Assembly: GCF_022374935.2 (NCBI RefSeq)
Contig: NZ_CP092430.2
Span: 744,001 to 808,000 of the forward strand
Direction of reading: 5' to 3'
Source of the DNA: Mycolicibacter virginiensis
Lineage (GTDB): Bacteria > Actinomycetota > Actinomycetes > Mycobacteriales > Mycobacteriaceae
DNA length: 64,000 nt
Shown: positions 24,944-41,188 of the stretch, piece by piece
Layout of the letters: each line of letters starts with the position of its first letter
How positions within the stretch are numbered: position 1 is the first letter of the stretch
The notes under the pieces: model-generated
What the model was told of the DNA's origin: nothing
Seen by the model: the letters and a program-made list of their open reading frames with translations, nothing else
Database searches by the model: none
Position numbers and translations under genes: made by a program

Positions 24944-25582
24944 ATGGCGCGGGCTGACAAGACCGCCGCCGTCGCGGAGATCGTCGAGCAGTTCAACGGC
25001 TCGACCGCCACCGTGATCACCGAGTACCGCGGTCTGACGGTTGCGAACCTGGCGGAGCTGCGGCGTTCGCTCAGCGGTGCGGCAACCTACGCGGTGGCGA
25101 AGAACACCCTGGTCAAACTGGCCGCGGCCGAGGCCGGAGTCGAAGGACTCGACGAGCTGTTCGCGGGCCCGACGGCCATCGCGTTCGTTCAGGGCGAGCC
25201 GGTCGACGCCGCCAAGGCGATCAAGAAGTTCGCCAAGGACCACAAGGCGCTGGTCATCAAGGGCGGCTACATGGACGGTCGCGCGCTGACCGTCGCCGAG
25301 GTGGAGCGCATCGCCGACCTGGAGTCGCGCGAGGTGCTGCTGGCCAAGATGGCTGGCGCCATGAAGGCCAACCTGTCCAAGGCCGCCGGTCTGTTCGCCG
25401 CCCCGGCGTCGCAGATGGCCCGCCTGGCAGCCGCACTGCAGGAGAAGAAGCCTGCCTCGGAAGCCGCCCCTGCAGCACCTGCTGCCGAGGCTCCGGCCGA
25501 AGCTCCCGCGGAGGCCGAGGCCCCGGCCGAGACCGAGGCTCCGGCGGAGACCGCCGAGGCTCCGGCCGACGCCGCCGAATAA
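24944..25582 (+). CDS. rplJ: 50S ribosomal protein L10
   Basis: This 212-residue L10 anchors L7/L12 dimers to the ribosomal stalk. The N-terminal half is canonical ([35 protein letters not shown]). The usual C-terminal helix for L12 binding is present (about 130-165). After it comes a 45-residue low-complexity tail of Ala, Pro and Glu ([20 protein letters not shown]). This makes the protein clearly longer than M. tuberculosis L10 (178 aa). GAGGAGGT precedes the ATG. Confidence 0.96.
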   Translation: MARADKTAAVAEIVEQFNGSTATVITEYRGLTVANLAELRRSLSGAATYAVAKNTLVKLAAAEAGVEGLDELFAGPTAIAFVQGEPVDAAKAIKKFAKDHKALVIKGGYMDGRALTVAEVERIADLESREVLLAKMAGAMKANLSKAAGLFAAPASQMARLAAALQEKKPASEAAPAAPAAEAPAEAPAEAEAPAETEAPAETAEAPADAAE

Positions 25583-25637
25583 CTAGGCACAACCCCAAAC
25601 CCAACTTCCCTAACCGGAATCAGAAAGGACCGAAATC

Positions 25638-26024
25638 ATGGCCAAAATTTCCACCGAAGAGCTGCTCGACGTCTTCAAAGAGATGACCCTGCTGGAGCTG
25701 TCGGAGTTCGTGAAGCAGTTCGAGGAGACCTTCGACGTCACCGCCGCGGCCCCGGTCGCCGTTGCCGCCGTTGGTGCCGCCCCCGCCGCCGCTGAGGCCG
25801 GCGAGGAGCAGAGCGAGTTCGACGTCATCCTGGAGTCGGCTGGCGAGAAGAAGATCGGCGTCATCAAGGTCGTCCGCGAGGTCGTGTCCGGCCTGGGTCT
25901 GAAGGAAGCCAAGGACCTGGTCGACAGCGCTCCCAAGCCGCTGCTGGAGAAGGTCGCCAAGGAGGCTGCCGAGGACGCCAAGGCCAAGCTCGAGGCGGCT
26001 GGCGCCACCGTCACCGTCAAGTAG
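25638..26024 (+). CDS. rplL: 50S ribosomal protein L7/L12
   Basis: This 128-residue stalk protein has the N-terminal dimerisation domain ([28 protein letters not shown]), a short Ala/Pro/Val hinge, and the conserved C-terminal factor-binding domain ([29 protein letters not shown]). It recruits elongation factors G and Tu, which are both encoded further along in the window. Confidence 0.97.
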   Translation: MAKISTEELLDVFKEMTLLELSEFVKQFEETFDVTAAAPVAVAAVGAAPAAAEAGEEQSEFDVILESAGEKKIGVIKVVREVVSGLGLKEAKDLVDSAPKPLLEKVAKEAAEDAKAKLEAAGATVTVK

Positions 26025-26037
26025 TTCGTTCTACAAC

Positions 26038-26074
26038 AGAAGCCCCCGGAACCCGCGAGGTTCCGGGGGTTTCT
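26038..26074 (+). terminator. Intrinsic terminator after rplL
   Basis: AGAAGCCCCCGGAACC pairs with GGTTCCGGGGGTTTCT around a CGCGA loop. It sits 14 bp after the rplL stop, between converging genes, and can act in both directions. Confidence 0.9.
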
Positions 26075-26086
26075 GCTATCTGCGGG

Positions 26087-26794
26087 CTATTGCGGGTTGT
26101 TCAGCTCGGCCCGGGCGCCCGCCGCGGCCAGCGACTGTGCCGCCCGCTCCGGGGTGTCGCCCAGGGCAACCAGCAGACTGAGCGTCATCGGGCTCAACAC
26201 CTGTATCGCCGCGACCAGCCCGTCGTTCACGTCGCCGAAGAAGCCGGCCAGCTCCAGCATCATGAAGCCGTGCATCACCGTCCAGAACTGCGCGGCGGCC
26301 GCCACCACGGCGGTATCGCTTTGCGCCACTGTGAGCCGACCCGCCTGTATCGACCGGTGGACGCCCCGAACCAGGTGCGCGAAGCTGGGCACCTCGACGT
26401 CGATCTGGGCGGTACCGAGCGTGAGCATGTTGTGAGCCGGCGCATTGATGCCGTGCGCGCTGGTGCTGCCGAACATCAGCCGGTAGAGATGCGGCCGTCC
26501 GATCGCGAAATTGCGGTAGACGATTCCGGTGGCCAGTAGGTCGGCGACCGGATCGTCGGTGGCGGGGATCGTCAGCGCCACATCGAACTGGCGGAGACCC
26601 TCCTCAGCGATCGCGGCGATCAGTTGCGGCATCCCGCCGAAGTGGGTGTAGACCGCCATCGTTGAAGTCCCAGCGGCGCTGGCTACTCTGCGGGTCTGCA
26701 ACGCGTCTGGTCCGTGTTCGTCGAGCAACCCGAGGGCCGCGGCCAGCAGATCCTCGCGTACGGTCCGCTCGGGCTGCGAAGTCACGGTTGCCAT
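26087..26794 (-). CDS. TetR-family regulator
   Basis: This 235-residue TetR protein has the helix-turn-helix LQTRRVASAAGTSTMAVYTHFGGMPQLIAAIAEE at about 40-75 and a helical ligand domain. It is divergent from the carotenoid oxygenase gene. The intergenic palindrome overlaps that gene's presumed transcription start, so it probably represses the oxygenase. It corresponds to M. tuberculosis Rv0653c. Confidence 0.9.
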   Translation of the reverse strand: MATVTSQPERTVREDLLAAALGLLDEHGPDALQTRRVASAAGTSTMAVYTHFGGMPQLIAAIAEEGLRQFDVALTIPATDDPVADLLATGIVYRNFAIGRPHLYRLMFGSTSAHGINAPAHNMLTLGTAQIDVEVPSFAHLVRGVHRSIQAGRLTVAQSDTAVVAAAAQFWTVMHGFMMLELAGFFGDVNDGLVAAIQVLSPMTLSLLVALGDTPERAAQSLAAAGARAELNNPQ

Positions 26795-26844
26795 CGTTTC
26801 ACAGTCCGCGTACGGTACCCATAACGTTGAAATAACAATGTTAT
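26788..26844 (+). promoter_or_regulatory. Promoter and TetR operator of the carotenoid oxygenase gene
   Basis: TTGCCA (26788-26793) and TACGGT (26811-26816) are 17 bp apart, and the -35 overlaps the first codons of the divergent TetR gene. The imperfect palindrome ATAACGTTGA...CAATGTTAT (26821-26844) covers the expected transcription start. This is a classical repressor position. Confidence 0.65.
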
Positions 26845-26854
26845 AGGAGTCGGT

Positions 26855-28384
26855 ATGACCACCAGCCAGGCAGCCTCCGTCGCGAATCCCTATTTAGAGG
26901 GCGTCATGGGGCCGGTGCAGACCGAGCTGACTGCCACCGACCTCCGCGTCACCGGGGAGATCCCGGACTATCTCGACGGCCGCTACCTGCGCAACGGTCC
27001 CAACCCGGTGGCCGAAGTCGATCCGGCCACCTATCACTGGTTCACCGGCGACCCCATGGTGCACGGTGTGGCGCTCCGCGACGGCCAGGCCCGCTGGTAC
27101 CGCAACCGCTGGGTGCGAACGCCGGCGGTCTGTGCCGCGCTGGGCGAACCGCGCCCGGCCCGGCTGAACGTGCGGGCCGGGATGCAGTCCGTCGGCCCCA
27201 ACACCAACGTGCTCGGCCATGCCGGCAAGACGCTGGCGCTGGTGGAAGGCGGCGTCGCCAACTATGAGCTCACCGAGGAACTCGACACGGTGGGCACCTG
27301 CGACTTCGACGGCACCCTGGCCGGTGGCTACACGGCGCACCCGCACCGTGACCCCGCCACCGGTGAGTTGCACGCCGTGTCCTATTCGTTTGCGCGGGGC
27401 AAGACCGTGCAGTACTCGGTGATCGACGCAGGCGGGCGGGCGCGGCGCACCGTCGATATCGAGGTAACCGGGTCGCCGATGATGCACGACTTCTCGCTGA
27501 CCGAGAAGTACGTCGTGGTCTACGACCTGCCGGTCACCTTCGACTCGGCGCAGGTGCTGCCGGTGAGCATGCCGCGCTGGCTCAAGGCGCCCGCGCGGAT
27601 GGTGCTGAGCAGCCTGGTCGGCAGGGTTCGGATGCCCAGTCCGATCACCGCGGTGGTCAATCGCGACACCCGGCCGCCAGGCGGGCTGCCGTATTCGTGG
27701 AATGCCGACTATCCGGCGCGCATCGGGGTGATGCCGCGTGAAGGCGAAGCCCAGGGATGGGTCCGGGCGGGGGAAGCGCAGGTGCGGTGGTTCGACGTCG
27801 AACCCTGCTATGTCTTCCACCCGCTCAACGCTTACACGGAGGTCTCGCCGACCGGGCAGGAACTGCTGGTGCTCGACGTGGTGCGCTACGCGAAGGTCTT
27901 CGACGTCGACCGGCGCGGCCCCGGCGACGCCCCGCCCACCCTGGACCGCTGGACGATCAACCTCGACACCGGCGCGGTGCGCACCGAGTCGCGCGACGAT
28001 CGGCCGCAGGAATTCCCCCGGATCAACGACTCGCTGCTGGGGACCAAGCACCGCTTCGGGTACACCGTCGGGATCAACGGTGGCTTCATCGGGGATGTCC
28101 AGGCGGAGATGTCGACCACGCTCTACAAGCACGACTACCTGACCGGCTCGAGTATCACCGCCCCGATCGACCCACAGCTGGTGCTCGGCGAGATGTCGTT
28201 CGTGCCGAGGCCTGGCGGTCGCGACGAGGACGATGGCATCCTGATGGGAATGGGTCACCACAGAGGTGATGAGGAGGGGCAACTGGTGATCCTCGACGCC
28301 GCGACCTGTGAGTCGGTGGCCACGGTGCGCCTGCCGCAACGGGTTCCGATGGGCTTCCATGGCAATTGGACACCCACCGACTGA
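26855..28384 (+). CDS. Carotenoid cleavage oxygenase
   Basis: This 509-residue protein belongs to the carotenoid/stilbene oxygenase family. The four iron-binding histidines can be recognised in AHPHRDPATGE, MMHDFSLTEKY, VFHPLNAYTE and the C-terminal MGFHGNW. Members split carotenoid polyene chains to apo-carotenals, and the M. tuberculosis counterpart Rv0654 cleaves several carotenoids. It is under the divergent TetR gene. The preceding GGAG lies 5 bp from the ATG, next to the operator. Confidence 0.93.
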   Translation: MTTSQAASVANPYLEGVMGPVQTELTATDLRVTGEIPDYLDGRYLRNGPNPVAEVDPATYHWFTGDPMVHGVALRDGQARWYRNRWVRTPAVCAALGEPRPARLNVRAGMQSVGPNTNVLGHAGKTLALVEGGVANYELTEELDTVGTCDFDGTLAGGYTAHPHRDPATGELHAVSYSFARGKTVQYSVIDAGGRARRTVDIEVTGSPMMHDFSLTEKYVVVYDLPVTFDSAQVLPVSMPRWLKAPARMVLSSLVGRVRMPSPITAVVNRDTRPPGGLPYSWNADYPARIGVMPREGEAQGWVRAGEAQVRWFDVEPCYVFHPLNAYTEVSPTGQELLVLDVVRYAKVFDVDRRGPGDAPPTLDRWTINLDTGAVRTESRDDRPQEFPRINDSLLGTKHRFGYTVGINGGFIGDVQAEMSTTLYKHDYLTGSSITAPIDPQLVLGEMSFVPRPGGRDEDDGILMGMGHHRGDEEGQLVILDAATCESVATVRLPQRVPMGFHGNWTPTD

Positions 28385-28479
28385 GGCGGACCGCCGATAA
28401 GGGTCGCACCTGTGCGCTACAGTGGCCCAAGCCACAAGCCAGTCGTGGCACGAACAGACGTTGCGGAAGGACCTCACTA

Positions 28480-29532
28480 ATGGGTGTCGCCATCGAGGTA
28501 CAGGGGCTTACCAAGTCCTTCGGATCGGCCCGGATCTGGGAAGACGTCTCCATGACGATTCCCGAGGGAGAGGTCAGCGTTCTGCTCGGGCCCTCCGGTA
28601 CCGGCAAGTCCGTGTTCTTGAAGTCGCTGATCGGCCTCTTGCGCCCCGAGCGCGGTTCGATCGTCATCGACGGCACCGACATCCTGCAGTGTTCAGCCAA
28701 GGAGCTCTACGAGATCCGCACGCTGTTCGGCGTGTTGTTCCAGGACGGCGCGCTGTTCGGCTCGATGAACATCTACGACAACACCGCCTTCCCGCTGCGT
28801 GAGCACACCAAGAAGTCCGAGAAGGAAATCCGTGACATCGTCATGGAGAAGCTCGAGATGGTCGGTATGCCCAACGACGGCTACAAGTTCCCGGGTGAGA
28901 TCTCCGGCGGTATGCGCAAGCGTGCCGGCCTGGCCCGGGCCCTGGTGCTCGACCCGCAGATCATCCTCTGTGACGAGCCGGACTCCGGTCTGGACCCGGT
29001 CCGTACGGCGTACCTGAGCCAGCTGTTGATCGACATCAACGCCCAGATCGACGCCACCATCCTCATCGTTACGCACAACATCAACATCGCGCGCACCGTG
29101 CCGGACAACATGGGCATGCTGTTCCGCAAGGAGCTGGTGATGTTCGGGCCGCGTGAGGTGTTGCTGACCTCCGACGAGCCGGTGGTGCGCCAGTTCCTCA
29201 ACGGTCGGCGTATCGGCCCGATCGGTATGTCCGAGGAGAAGGACCAGGCGACCGCGGCGGCCGAGGAGGCCATGCTGGCCGCCGGCCAGAGCGACGGCGG
29301 CGTCGAAGAGATCGAGGGCGTGCCGCCCCAGCTCAGCGCGACCCCCGGCCTGCCGGAGCGCAAGGGCGTGGCACGGCGCAAGGCCCGGGTGCGCGAGATC
29401 CTGCACACCCTGCCGCCCAACGCCCAGGCCGCCATCCGAGACGAGCTCGAGGGCACCCACAAGTACGCCGTCCACGAGTTCCCGGCAGACGAAGAGGCTC
29501 CCACCGCGTCGATCCCGACCCCGCCTGGCTGA
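28480..29532 (+). CDS. mkl: Mce-transporter ATPase MceG (Mkl)
   Basis: This 350-residue ABC ATPase powers the Mce lipid importers. Walker A is GPSGTGKS at about residues 36-43, the ABC signature is SGGMRKR, and Walker B with the catalytic Glu is IILCDEPDSGLDP. After residue 260 there is the long C-terminal extension typical of MceG. The start at 28480 (MGVAIEVQGL) has GGAAGGA upstream. An earlier in-frame start falls before the probable -10 (TACAGT, 28418-28423). It would energise the YrbE permease at the right end of this window. Confidence 0.92.
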   Translation: MGVAIEVQGLTKSFGSARIWEDVSMTIPEGEVSVLLGPSGTGKSVFLKSLIGLLRPERGSIVIDGTDILQCSAKELYEIRTLFGVLFQDGALFGSMNIYDNTAFPLREHTKKSEKEIRDIVMEKLEMVGMPNDGYKFPGEISGGMRKRAGLARALVLDPQIILCDEPDSGLDPVRTAYLSQLLIDINAQIDATILIVTHNINIARTVPDNMGMLFRKELVMFGPREVLLTSDEPVVRQFLNGRRIGPIGMSEEKDQATAAAEEAMLAAGQSDGGVEEIEGVPPQLSATPGLPERKGVARRKARVREILHTLPPNAQAAIRDELEGTHKYAVHEFPADEEAPTASIPTPPG

Positions 29533-29670
29533 GACTTTCCCGTCCCTGCCGGTCCTGCGCCGTGTCAGCTCTTGACGGACGGACCTAAACGGTCCAATCT
29601 GGTCACCAGCACACGTGCGGAGAGCCCGGCGGAGATCAGCCAGCACCGATAGGGCCCCGGGATATCGCAG

Positions 29671-29699
29671 TTGAGGATTGCGTCAGCCTGCGCTATTGT
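29671..29699 (+). promoter_or_regulatory. rpoBC promoter
   Basis: TTGAGG (29671-29676) and TATTGT (29694-29699) are separated by exactly 17 bp, giving a transcription start near 29706 and a leader of about 225 nt before rpoB. The 397-bp gap from mkl to rpoB holds no gene. The segment 29533-29670 looks plain. The leader is rich in short GC pairs but I find no single dominant structure. Confidence 0.65.
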
Positions 29700-29911
29700 T
29701 GGACGTTGCGCTGGCTTCCTCCTGCCCATCCCTTACCCGCACCCGAACACCGCAGTACCAGCCTGAGTCACGTTTATTGGCTCGTTTTGGCTTGTCACCT
29801 CGTGGTTTGGCTGTGCGTGAGACCGGACAGAACGTTCGCCAGCCGAACCAACGGTCGAATATTCGCAGCGAACGGGGCCCGGTGAGAGCCGGAATCCGCT
29901 GGCCGCATTAG

Positions 29912-33460
<3,549 letters not shown>

Positions 33461-33474
33461 TTACCAGCTACTAA

Positions 33475-37449
<3,975 letters not shown>

Positions 37450-37461
37450 CTTTTTGTAGCG

Positions 37462-37519
37462 CGAGCAGACACAAAAGCCCCCATTCCGTGCCGGAATGAG
37501 GGGCTTTTGTGTCTGCTCG
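37462..37519. terminator. Strong bidirectional terminator after rpoC (TRIT-like)
   Basis: A stem of about 27 bp with one bulge forms between CGAGCAGACACAAAAGCCCC-CATTCCG and its complement, with a 3-nt loop. The arm sequence GAGCAGAC.CAAAA recurs in other terminators of this window and resembles the long-stem mycobacterial terminator class named TRIT. Confidence 0.93.
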
Positions 37520-37585
37520 GCGGGGTGCGGCAGCTATCCACAGGGGTGACTTTCCCGTTGGTCGCGATCGGGCCAACCTCGGCGG

Positions 37586-38466
37586 ATGGCAATTGACGAG
37601 ACGTCTTCGCAGCCCATGGCGGTCTGGCCACCACCCGCCAGCTCCTCGAGGTGGTCAGCCGCAAAACCCTTGAGTGCCACGTGCGGGCGGGCCGGGTGGT
37701 GCGGGCGCGCCGCGGCGTCTACGCGGCTGCCCAACCCGACATGTTCGGTCAGCTCGCCGCATTGGACCTAGCCACCGGGACGCGGATCGTCGCTTGCCTG
37801 GGCACCGCAGCGGCGCTTTACGGTTTTGACACCGAAGCCGATCCTCGGTTGCACGTCCTCGACCCGGGCATCCGTCTACGACCCACGGCCGACATCATGG
37901 TCCATCAGCGCCTGGGCGCCCCGTTGCGGAGGATTGGGGGGCGGCTCGCCACCGCTCCGGCGTGGACGGCGATCGAAGTGGCGCGGACGTTAAGGCGGCC
38001 GCGCGCTCTTGCGACCTTGGACACCGCGGTGCGCATCGGGGCATGCACGCCATCGGAGTTGACGTACGCGCTCGCGGAGCAGAAGGGCCGTCGGGGCATC
38101 GTCAAAGTCCGGGAATTGTCCGCATACATCGACCGACGGTCCGAGTCCGCGATGGAAAGCGAGGCCCGGCTGGTGTTCATTGATGGTGGCCTGCCCAAGG
38201 CCGAGTTGCAGTACGAGATCGCCGACCGCTGCGGTGACGTCTGGCGTGTCGATTTCGCTTGGCCGGAGGCGCGATTAGCCGCCGAGTACGACAGTATCGA
38301 CTGGCATATGGGGCCGAAGGCCCTATTGCATGACCGCTTGAAGATCGCGCGATTACAGGAATGCGGTTGGCTATCGGTTCCCATGACGGTAGGCGATGTT
38401 CGCGGCGATCCGATGGGGCTGGTGGCGCGCATCAATATGCAGTTGGACCAGCGTCTGGCCGGGTGA
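37586..38466 (+). pseudogene. AbiEi/DUF559-like protein gene with N-terminal frameshift
   Basis: From the GTG at 37651 an open frame gives 271 residues. They comprise a partial winged-helix AbiEi-like N-terminus (RKTLECHVRAGRVVRARRGVYAAAQPD) and a middle domain (CLGTAAALYGFDT; ATAPAWTAIEVARTL). The C-terminal DUF559/Vsr-like endonuclease fold has ESEARLVF and VDFAWPEARLAAEYDS. The same frame is open further upstream and encodes VFAAHGGLATTRQLLEV, the expected start of the domain, but is cut off by a TGA. A likely start, ATG at 37586 (MAIDE), is in another frame. One missing base near 37602 would join them. A shorter product from 37651 is possible. Confidence 0.6.
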
Positions 38467-38477
38467 TTTCTTCGGCT

Positions 38478-38534
38478 GAGCAGACATATAGGCCCCCTTT
38501 GGCCGCTGGAATTGGGGGCTTTCATGTCTGTTCG
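38478..38534. terminator. Long-stem terminator after the AbiEi-like gene (TRIT-like)
   Basis: GAGCAGACATATAGGCCCCC pairs imperfectly (about 15 of 20) with the downstream GGGGGCTTTCATGTCTGTTC. It has the same arm sequence as the rpoC terminator, so the gene between them is flanked by related hairpins. Confidence 0.8.
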
Positions 38535-38597
38535 CGGGTTGGGGGAGGCAGGCCCGCCGGGTTGCGGCCCGCCAGCAGAGCGGGTTGCATCGTTGAG

Positions 38598-40079
38598 ATG
38601 GGGGACGAAGTCAACCGCACCGCCTATTCCCGCGCCCAGCGCCGCCAATACCGGCACAAGATTCAGGAGTGCCTGGATGTTTTCGAGACGATGCTGGCGC
38701 AGGCCAGCTTCGAGTGTGAGCCGCCGCTGACCGGTATGGAGATCGAGGGCAACCTGATCGGCGACGACTATCACCCGGCCATGTCGAACGCCGGCGTGTT
38801 GTCCGCGATCGACGATCCGGCGTTTCAACGCGAATTGGGTTCCTACAACATCGAATTCAATGTGCCGCCGCGTCAGTTCACCGCGCGCGCGGCGCTGGAT
38901 CTGGAAGCCGAGGTGCGTGCCAGCCTCAACGACGCGCAGGCCAAAGCCCGGGCAAACGACGCAGGCATCGTGATGATCGGCATCTTGCCGACCCTGATGC
39001 CCGAGCATCTGGCCGGTGACTGGATGAGTGATTCGGCGCGGTACGCGGCACTCAACGATTCGATCTTCGCCGCGCGGGGCGAAGACATCGACATCGACAT
39101 CGACGGCCCCGAGCCGCTGAACCTGCATGCCGAGAACATCGCACCGGAATCGGCGTGCACCAGCATGCAATTGCACCTGCAGGTCTCGCCGGCCGACTTC
39201 GCCAACCATTGGAATGCCGCCCAGGTACTGGCCGGCCCGCAACTGGCGATCGGGGCCAACTCGCCCTACTTCTTCGGCCACCGGCTATGGGCCGAGACCC
39301 GCGTCGAGTTGTTCGCGCAGTCCACCGACACCCGGCCCGACGAACTGAAGAACCAGGGGGTACGGCCCCGGGTGTGGTTCGGCGAGCGGTGGATCACCTC
39401 GATCTTCGACCTGTTCGAGGAGAATGTGCGTTACTTCCCGTCGCTGCTGCCCGAGGTCTCCGAGGAGGACCCGGCGGACGAGCTCGCGCAGGGACGCACC
39501 CCGCAACTGGCCGAGCTGCGTCTGCACAACGGCACGGTGTACCGCTGGAATCGCCCGGTATACGACGTCGTCGGCGGAAGACCCCACTTACGGGTGGAGA
39601 ACCGGGTCCTGCCATCGGGTCCCACGGTGGCCGACATGGTGGCCAATGCGGTGTTCTACTACGGCTTGCTGCGCAGACTGGCCCGCGAACAGCGCCCGCT
39701 GTGGACTCAGATGAGTTTTGCGGTGGCGCACGACAACTTTCGCCGGGCCGCGCGCCTCGGCATGGATGCCCGGCTGTTCTGGCCGGACCTGGGCGAGGTG
39801 AGCGTGGCGGAACTGACTCAGCGCGACTTGTTGCCGCTCGCCCGTCAAGGGCTCGAGGAGTGGGGCGTGGCCACCGAGGTGATCGACCGGTTCCTCGGCA
39901 TCATCGCCGACCGGGTGGCAACGGGACGCAACGGCGCCACCTGGCAGGTGTCGACGGTCCGCGCGCTGCAGGCGCAGGGCCTGAGCCGGCCGGCCGCGCT
40001 GGCGGAAATGCTGAGCCGGTACTGCACGCACATGCACACCAACGAGCCGGTCCACACCTGGCCGACCGAACTGGGTTGA
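38598..40079 (+). CDS. Glutamate-cysteine-ligase-like carboxylate-amine ligase
   Basis: This 493-residue protein looks like the GCS2/YbdK-type ATP-grasp-like ligase fold. [16 protein letters not shown] contains the conserved metal-binding Glu pair. [26 protein letters not shown] with the HxH-like beta strand, and [17 protein letters not shown] follow. Such enzymes join glutamate to an amine or cysteine. Mycobacteria make mycothiol and ergothioneine, and EgtA belongs to a related family, but this gene is not in an egt context. The ATG at 38598 was chosen as the first start after the upstream terminator. The substrate is unknown. Confidence 0.78.
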   Translation: MGDEVNRTAYSRAQRRQYRHKIQECLDVFETMLAQASFECEPPLTGMEIEGNLIGDDYHPAMSNAGVLSAIDDPAFQRELGSYNIEFNVPPRQFTARAALDLEAEVRASLNDAQAKARANDAGIVMIGILPTLMPEHLAGDWMSDSARYAALNDSIFAARGEDIDIDIDGPEPLNLHAENIAPESACTSMQLHLQVSPADFANHWNAAQVLAGPQLAIGANSPYFFGHRLWAETRVELFAQSTDTRPDELKNQGVRPRVWFGERWITSIFDLFEENVRYFPSLLPEVSEEDPADELAQGRTPQLAELRLHNGTVYRWNRPVYDVVGGRPHLRVENRVLPSGPTVADMVANAVFYYGLLRRLAREQRPLWTQMSFAVAHDNFRRAARLGMDARLFWPDLGEVSVAELTQRDLLPLARQGLEEWGVATEVIDRFLGIIADRVATGRNGATWQVSTVRALQAQGLSRPAALAEMLSRYCTHMHTNEPVHTWPTELG

Positions 40080-40093
40080 CTAGGCTGGCCGCC

Positions 40094-40852
40094 GTGTTGA
40101 TCGGATCCCATGTGCGCCCGCAGAATCCGCTGGCTGCCGCCGAAGCCGACGGCGCCGACGTGGTGCAGATCTTCCTCGGTAACCCGCAGAGCTGGAAGCC
40201 CCCCAAACCGCGCGAGGATGCGGCGCAGCTTCGCGCGGCGGCGCTGCCGATTTACGTGCACGCGCCGTATCTGATCAACGTGGCCTCCCCGAACAACCGG
40301 GTGCGCATCCCGTCGCGCACCATCTTGCAGCAGACCTGCGACGCCGCCGCCGACATCGGCGCGGCCGCGGTGATCGTGCATGGCGGGCACGTGACCGCCG
40401 ATGACGACGACCCGCAGGCCGGGTTCGCGCGGTGGCGCAAGGCGCTGGACCGCTTGGAGTCAGGCGTCCCGGTGTACCTGGAGAACACCGCCGGCGGTGA
40501 CTATGCGATGGCCCGGCACTTCGACACCATCGCCAAACTGTGGGACCACATCGGCGACACCGGCGTCGGTTTCTGCCTGGACACCTGTCACACCTGGGCG
40601 GCCGGGGAATCGCTGCCCGACGCCGTGGAGCGCATCAAGGCGATCACCGGACGCATCGATCTGGTGCATTGCAATGACTCCAAGGACGCGCCCGGCTCCG
40701 GACGCGACCGGCACGCCAACTTCGGTGCCGGCCAGATCGACCCGGACCTGTTGGTCGCGGTGGTCAAGGCAGCGGGAGCTCCGGTGATCTGCGAGACCGC
40801 CGAGGAGGGCCGCAAGGCCGACATCGCATTCCTGCGCGATCGGCTGAGCTGA
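40094..40852 (+). CDS. end: Endonuclease IV (AP endonuclease)
   Basis: This 252-residue TIM-barrel enzyme cuts DNA at abasic sites in base-excision repair. Zinc-binding landmarks are visible: [76 protein letters not shown] and VICETAEEG. The GTG start ([13 protein letters not shown]) lies 15 bp after the ligase-like gene. The length equals the M. tuberculosis enzyme (Rv0670). Confidence 0.95.
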   Translation: MLIGSHVRPQNPLAAAEADGADVVQIFLGNPQSWKPPKPREDAAQLRAAALPIYVHAPYLINVASPNNRVRIPSRTILQQTCDAAADIGAAAVIVHGGHVTADDDDPQAGFARWRKALDRLESGVPVYLENTAGGDYAMARHFDTIAKLWDHIGDTGVGFCLDTCHTWAAGESLPDAVERIKAITGRIDLVHCNDSKDAPGSGRDRHANFGAGQIDPDLLVAVVKAAGAPVICETAEEGRKADIAFLRDRLS

Positions 40853-41007
40853 CGTGCAGCGTTGGGTGGGCCGAGGGTAACCAAAAACATCCGATCTGAC
40901 TTATTTATCGCACAAAGAGCGACATTGGGTCGGTAGTGTGCTACAACTTTGCTAGGCGCCGTGACCGCGGCAGCTGTGCACACGTCTCAGGACTGGAGGG
41001 GGTCCAA

Positions 41008-41055
41008 ATGCCTGAGCGACACCGGAATGGTGTGGGGGGAGTGCGCAGCCCTTAG
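41008..41055 (+). CDS. Possible 15-residue leader peptide
   Basis: ATG at 41008 is preceded by GGAGGGGG at a good distance (about 6 bp) and opens 15 codons (MPERHRNGVGGVRSP) ending at TAG. Such a strong Shine-Dalgarno signal in a non-coding gap is unusual. The peptide has no obvious codon run that would mark a classical amino-acid attenuator. Confidence 0.4.
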   Translation: MPERHRNGVGGVRSP

Positions 41056-41069
41056 TCCGGCGCCCCAAA

Positions 41070-41126
41070 ACGACGGCGGTCACAGCCTGGAACCTCCCGA
41101 CCCCGGGCCGTGACCGCCGTTTTTTG
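41070..41126 (+). terminator. Intrinsic terminator of the candidate small transcript
   Basis: ACGGCGGTCAC pairs with GTGACCGCCGT across a loop of about 26 nt, followed by TTTTTTG. The U-tract is unusually clean for a mycobacterium. It lies only 62 bp before fadE8. Confidence 0.85.
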
Positions 41127-41176
41127 TTCGCCGACACCAATTTGATTACACCCATTGTGCGTGCGTGCAAAAAATG

Positions 41177-41188
41177 TAATATTCGGCT
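41177..41188 (+). promoter_or_regulatory. -10 element of fadE8, probable leaderless start
   Basis: TAATAT (41177-41182) is followed by 6 bp (TCGGCT) and then the ATG of fadE8 at 41189. In mycobacteria transcription usually starts 6-8 bp after the -10, so the mRNA would begin at the start codon itself. No Shine-Dalgarno sequence is present, in agreement. Confidence 0.65.

Larger units (their letters stand above)
40934..41126 (+). ncRNA. Candidate small RNA or leader transcript
   Basis: Between end and fadE8 lies a 336-bp gap with three aligned signals: a TANNNT -10 (TAGTGT, 40934-40939), a tiny ORF with a strong ribosome-binding site (41008-41055), and an intrinsic terminator ending in six T (41070-41126). 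Together they predict a transcript of about 180 nt that ends before fadE8. The -35 is weak. I do not recognise a known RNA family. It may be an sRNA, a peptide mRNA or an attenuated leader. Confidence 0.5.

Noticed and set aside
37651..38466. Interpretation of the gene after rpoC as an active abortive-infection antitoxin (AbiEi)
   Set aside because: No partner AbiEii nucleotidyltransferase toxin gene is adjacent, and the N-terminus is frameshifted. Only a fold-level similarity is claimed.
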